From Streptomyces sp. NBC_00273 (GTDB taxonomy: Bacteria > Actinomycetota > Actinomycetes > Streptomycetales > Streptomycetaceae): a DNA stretch of 64,000 bases. The translations under genes and the position numbers were made by a program. The stretch spans positions 7,889,001-7,953,000 of the forward strand of contig NZ_CP108067.1 of assembly GCF_036178145.1 (NCBI RefSeq), given 5' to 3'. Under the pieces are notes generated by a model. It was given only the letters and a program-made list of their open reading frames with translations. It made no database searches and was not told where the DNA came from. Positions 63,053-64,000 of the stretch are shown in pieces. Each line of letters starts with the position of its first letter. The first letter of the stretch is position 1.

Positions 63053-63445
63053 CTACTTGGTAGGGCCGCTCAGGAATCCGCTGACCTGGTCGACGGTCCG
63101 CACGATCACCGTGGCGCCGCCGAGATCCGTAATGGTCTTCTGGCCGCCGGAGCCGATCGTCGAGATCAGCGTCCACCCGCCGGTGCTCAAAGCTCCGCCG
63201 ACGAGGATGAGGAGCGCGATCGTGCCCCAGCCCTGCTGTTGGCCAGCGGACTGCGGGTTGGCCATCAGCTTCTTGATCAAGAGCACGCCGCCCCAGACCA
63301 GGCCGACAACACCGAGCAGCATGAGTGCAGAGCCTCCCCAGAGCTGGACCTGGGACTTGGCGTTCGTCAGGAAGCTGGTCAGGTCCCAGGCGGCGCTCGG
63401 CAGGGATGCCTGTGTGAGGACGGCTGCCCCGTAGGTGTTCGGCAT
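63053..63445 (-). CDS. VirB2/TrbC-like small membrane protein
   Basis: 130 residues with two hydrophobic segments (about 36-60, VQLWGGSALMLLGVVGLVWG; about 75-100, TIALLILVGGALSTGGWTLI), an N-terminal part before the first segment and a short tail, the layout of VirB2-type pilins. GAGAGGAAAG lies before the ATG. First gene of the leftward conjugation block. Confidence 0.6.
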   Translation of the reverse strand: MPNTYGAAVLTQASLPSAAWDLTSFLTNAKSQVQLWGGSALMLLGVVGLVWGGVLLIKKLMANPQSAGQQQGWGTIALLILVGGALSTGGWTLISTIGSGGQKTITDLGGATVIVRTVDQVSGFLSGPTK

Positions 63446-63888
63446 ACTTCTTTCCTCTCGCCTTTCGATTCATTCAGTGGCGTGACATCGAGTCGCACCG
63501 CAACAAGCGCAGACTGCCTGCCGTGGCAGGTGGTGATAGGAGCTGAGGCGATCGATGACGTCCATCGACGCCTCTTGTCGACTCGTATACGTGTGCATCT
63601 TGAGTGGTCAATCTACACCATTCGAATGGTGGAGCGTAGGGGTGCGCCAGGGCCTGTCGATAGACGGCCGAAAGGGGCTCGGAAACGAGGCGAATCGGCG
63701 TCGCGGCGCGTGGTCGTAGAGGTGGCGCGTGGCCGTGGAGGTGCGGCGGAGGCCTGTGGAATCCGCAGTGCGAGATGTGTAATGTGCCGCTCTAGCACTG
63801 CTGCGACGCTGGCTTGCTCGGTTCCGAGGTGGGCCGCCCCCACCTACCCCCGTCGATCGCGATCTCGACCAGGAAGTGTCAAACCGCC
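63446..63888. other. Intergenic region between conjugation block and HTH gene
   Basis: About 440 bases, no gene recognised. It holds the divergent promoters, a perfect palindrome CCATTCGAATGG near 63618 and GTCGACTCGTATAC near 63575. A likely control region for the conjugation genes by the adjacent HTH regulator. Confidence 0.4.
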
Positions 63889-64000
63889 ATGAATCCACTG
63901 CCCGGTGACCTTTTCGCCCGCCGGCTTCGCCAAGAGCGCGAACGCCTCGGCATCAGCCAGGCAGAGCTAGCGCGCCGTATGGCCGCACTGCTTGGCACGA
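63889..64000 (+). CDS. XRE-family HTH regulator, cut by the window edge
   Basis: ATG 63889, then NPLPGDLFARRLRQERERLG followed by ISQAELARRMAALLG, a clear HTH_XRE start. Only the first 37 residues are in the window. Divergent from the conjugation block, so it may repress it. Confidence 0.7.
   Translation, partial: MNPLPGDLFARRLRQERERLGISQAELARRMAALLGT

Overview
The window looks like part of an actinomycete (Streptomyces-type) plasmid or integrated conjugative element. The reasons are high GC, GTG starts, strong GGAGG-type ribosome sites, an Lsr2 protein, DnaA boxes of the Streptomyces form and an actin-type partition operon next to a large conjugation block. Genus is inferred from style, not from a marker gene.

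Left part (1-12.2 kb): a decayed IS5-type transposase, three exact-period 306-bp tandem repeats that end in a ribosome site, then a tightly packed five-gene operon (1645-8437). Its first three products match, in order, the L-glutamine kinase, the amidohydrolase and the cytidylyltransferase of the Campylobacter phosphoramidate (MeOPN) pathway. A Mur-ligase-like enzyme and a double-Nudix protein follow. More Nudix genes and several very small genes, among them a 36-residue zinc ribbon, follow to 12.2 kb.

Maintenance part (12.2-18.5 kb): a ParM-like actin and a ParR-like partner transcribed leftward from a promoter with GGGACAC/GAGACAC repeats inside it. Next comes about 2 kb of gene-free, repeat-rich DNA with two DnaA boxes and two iteron families (probable centromere and/or origin), a SLOG protein and Lsr2.

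Accessory part (18.5-33.8 kb): mixed and partly decayed. It holds a RecJ-like DHH gene broken by indels and a MITE-like insert, a CPBP protease, two HAD phosphatases, a LysM protein, an HTH regulator, an ImmA/IrrE-type protease with a MAB_1171c-type membrane protein, an MFS gene split into two oppositely oriented halves 8 kb apart, and a toxin-antitoxin-like pair.

Conjugation and transcription part (33.8-63.5 kb, all leftward): HU protein; an operon whose first gene encodes an ~1849-residue single-chain RNA polymerase carrying both beta-like and beta'-like catalytic-barrel motifs, followed by two unknown genes; a VirD4-like coupling protein; a coiled-coil membrane protein; a ClpB-like double AAA+ ATPase; a MobL-type relaxase; a run of bitopic VirB8-sized proteins; a lysozyme+CHAP wall hydrolase; and a VirB2-sized membrane protein. 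No VirB4 ATPase is seen. The right edge cuts a rightward HTH gene. The most notable systems are the plasmid-borne fused RNA polymerase and the phosphoramidate-type operon.
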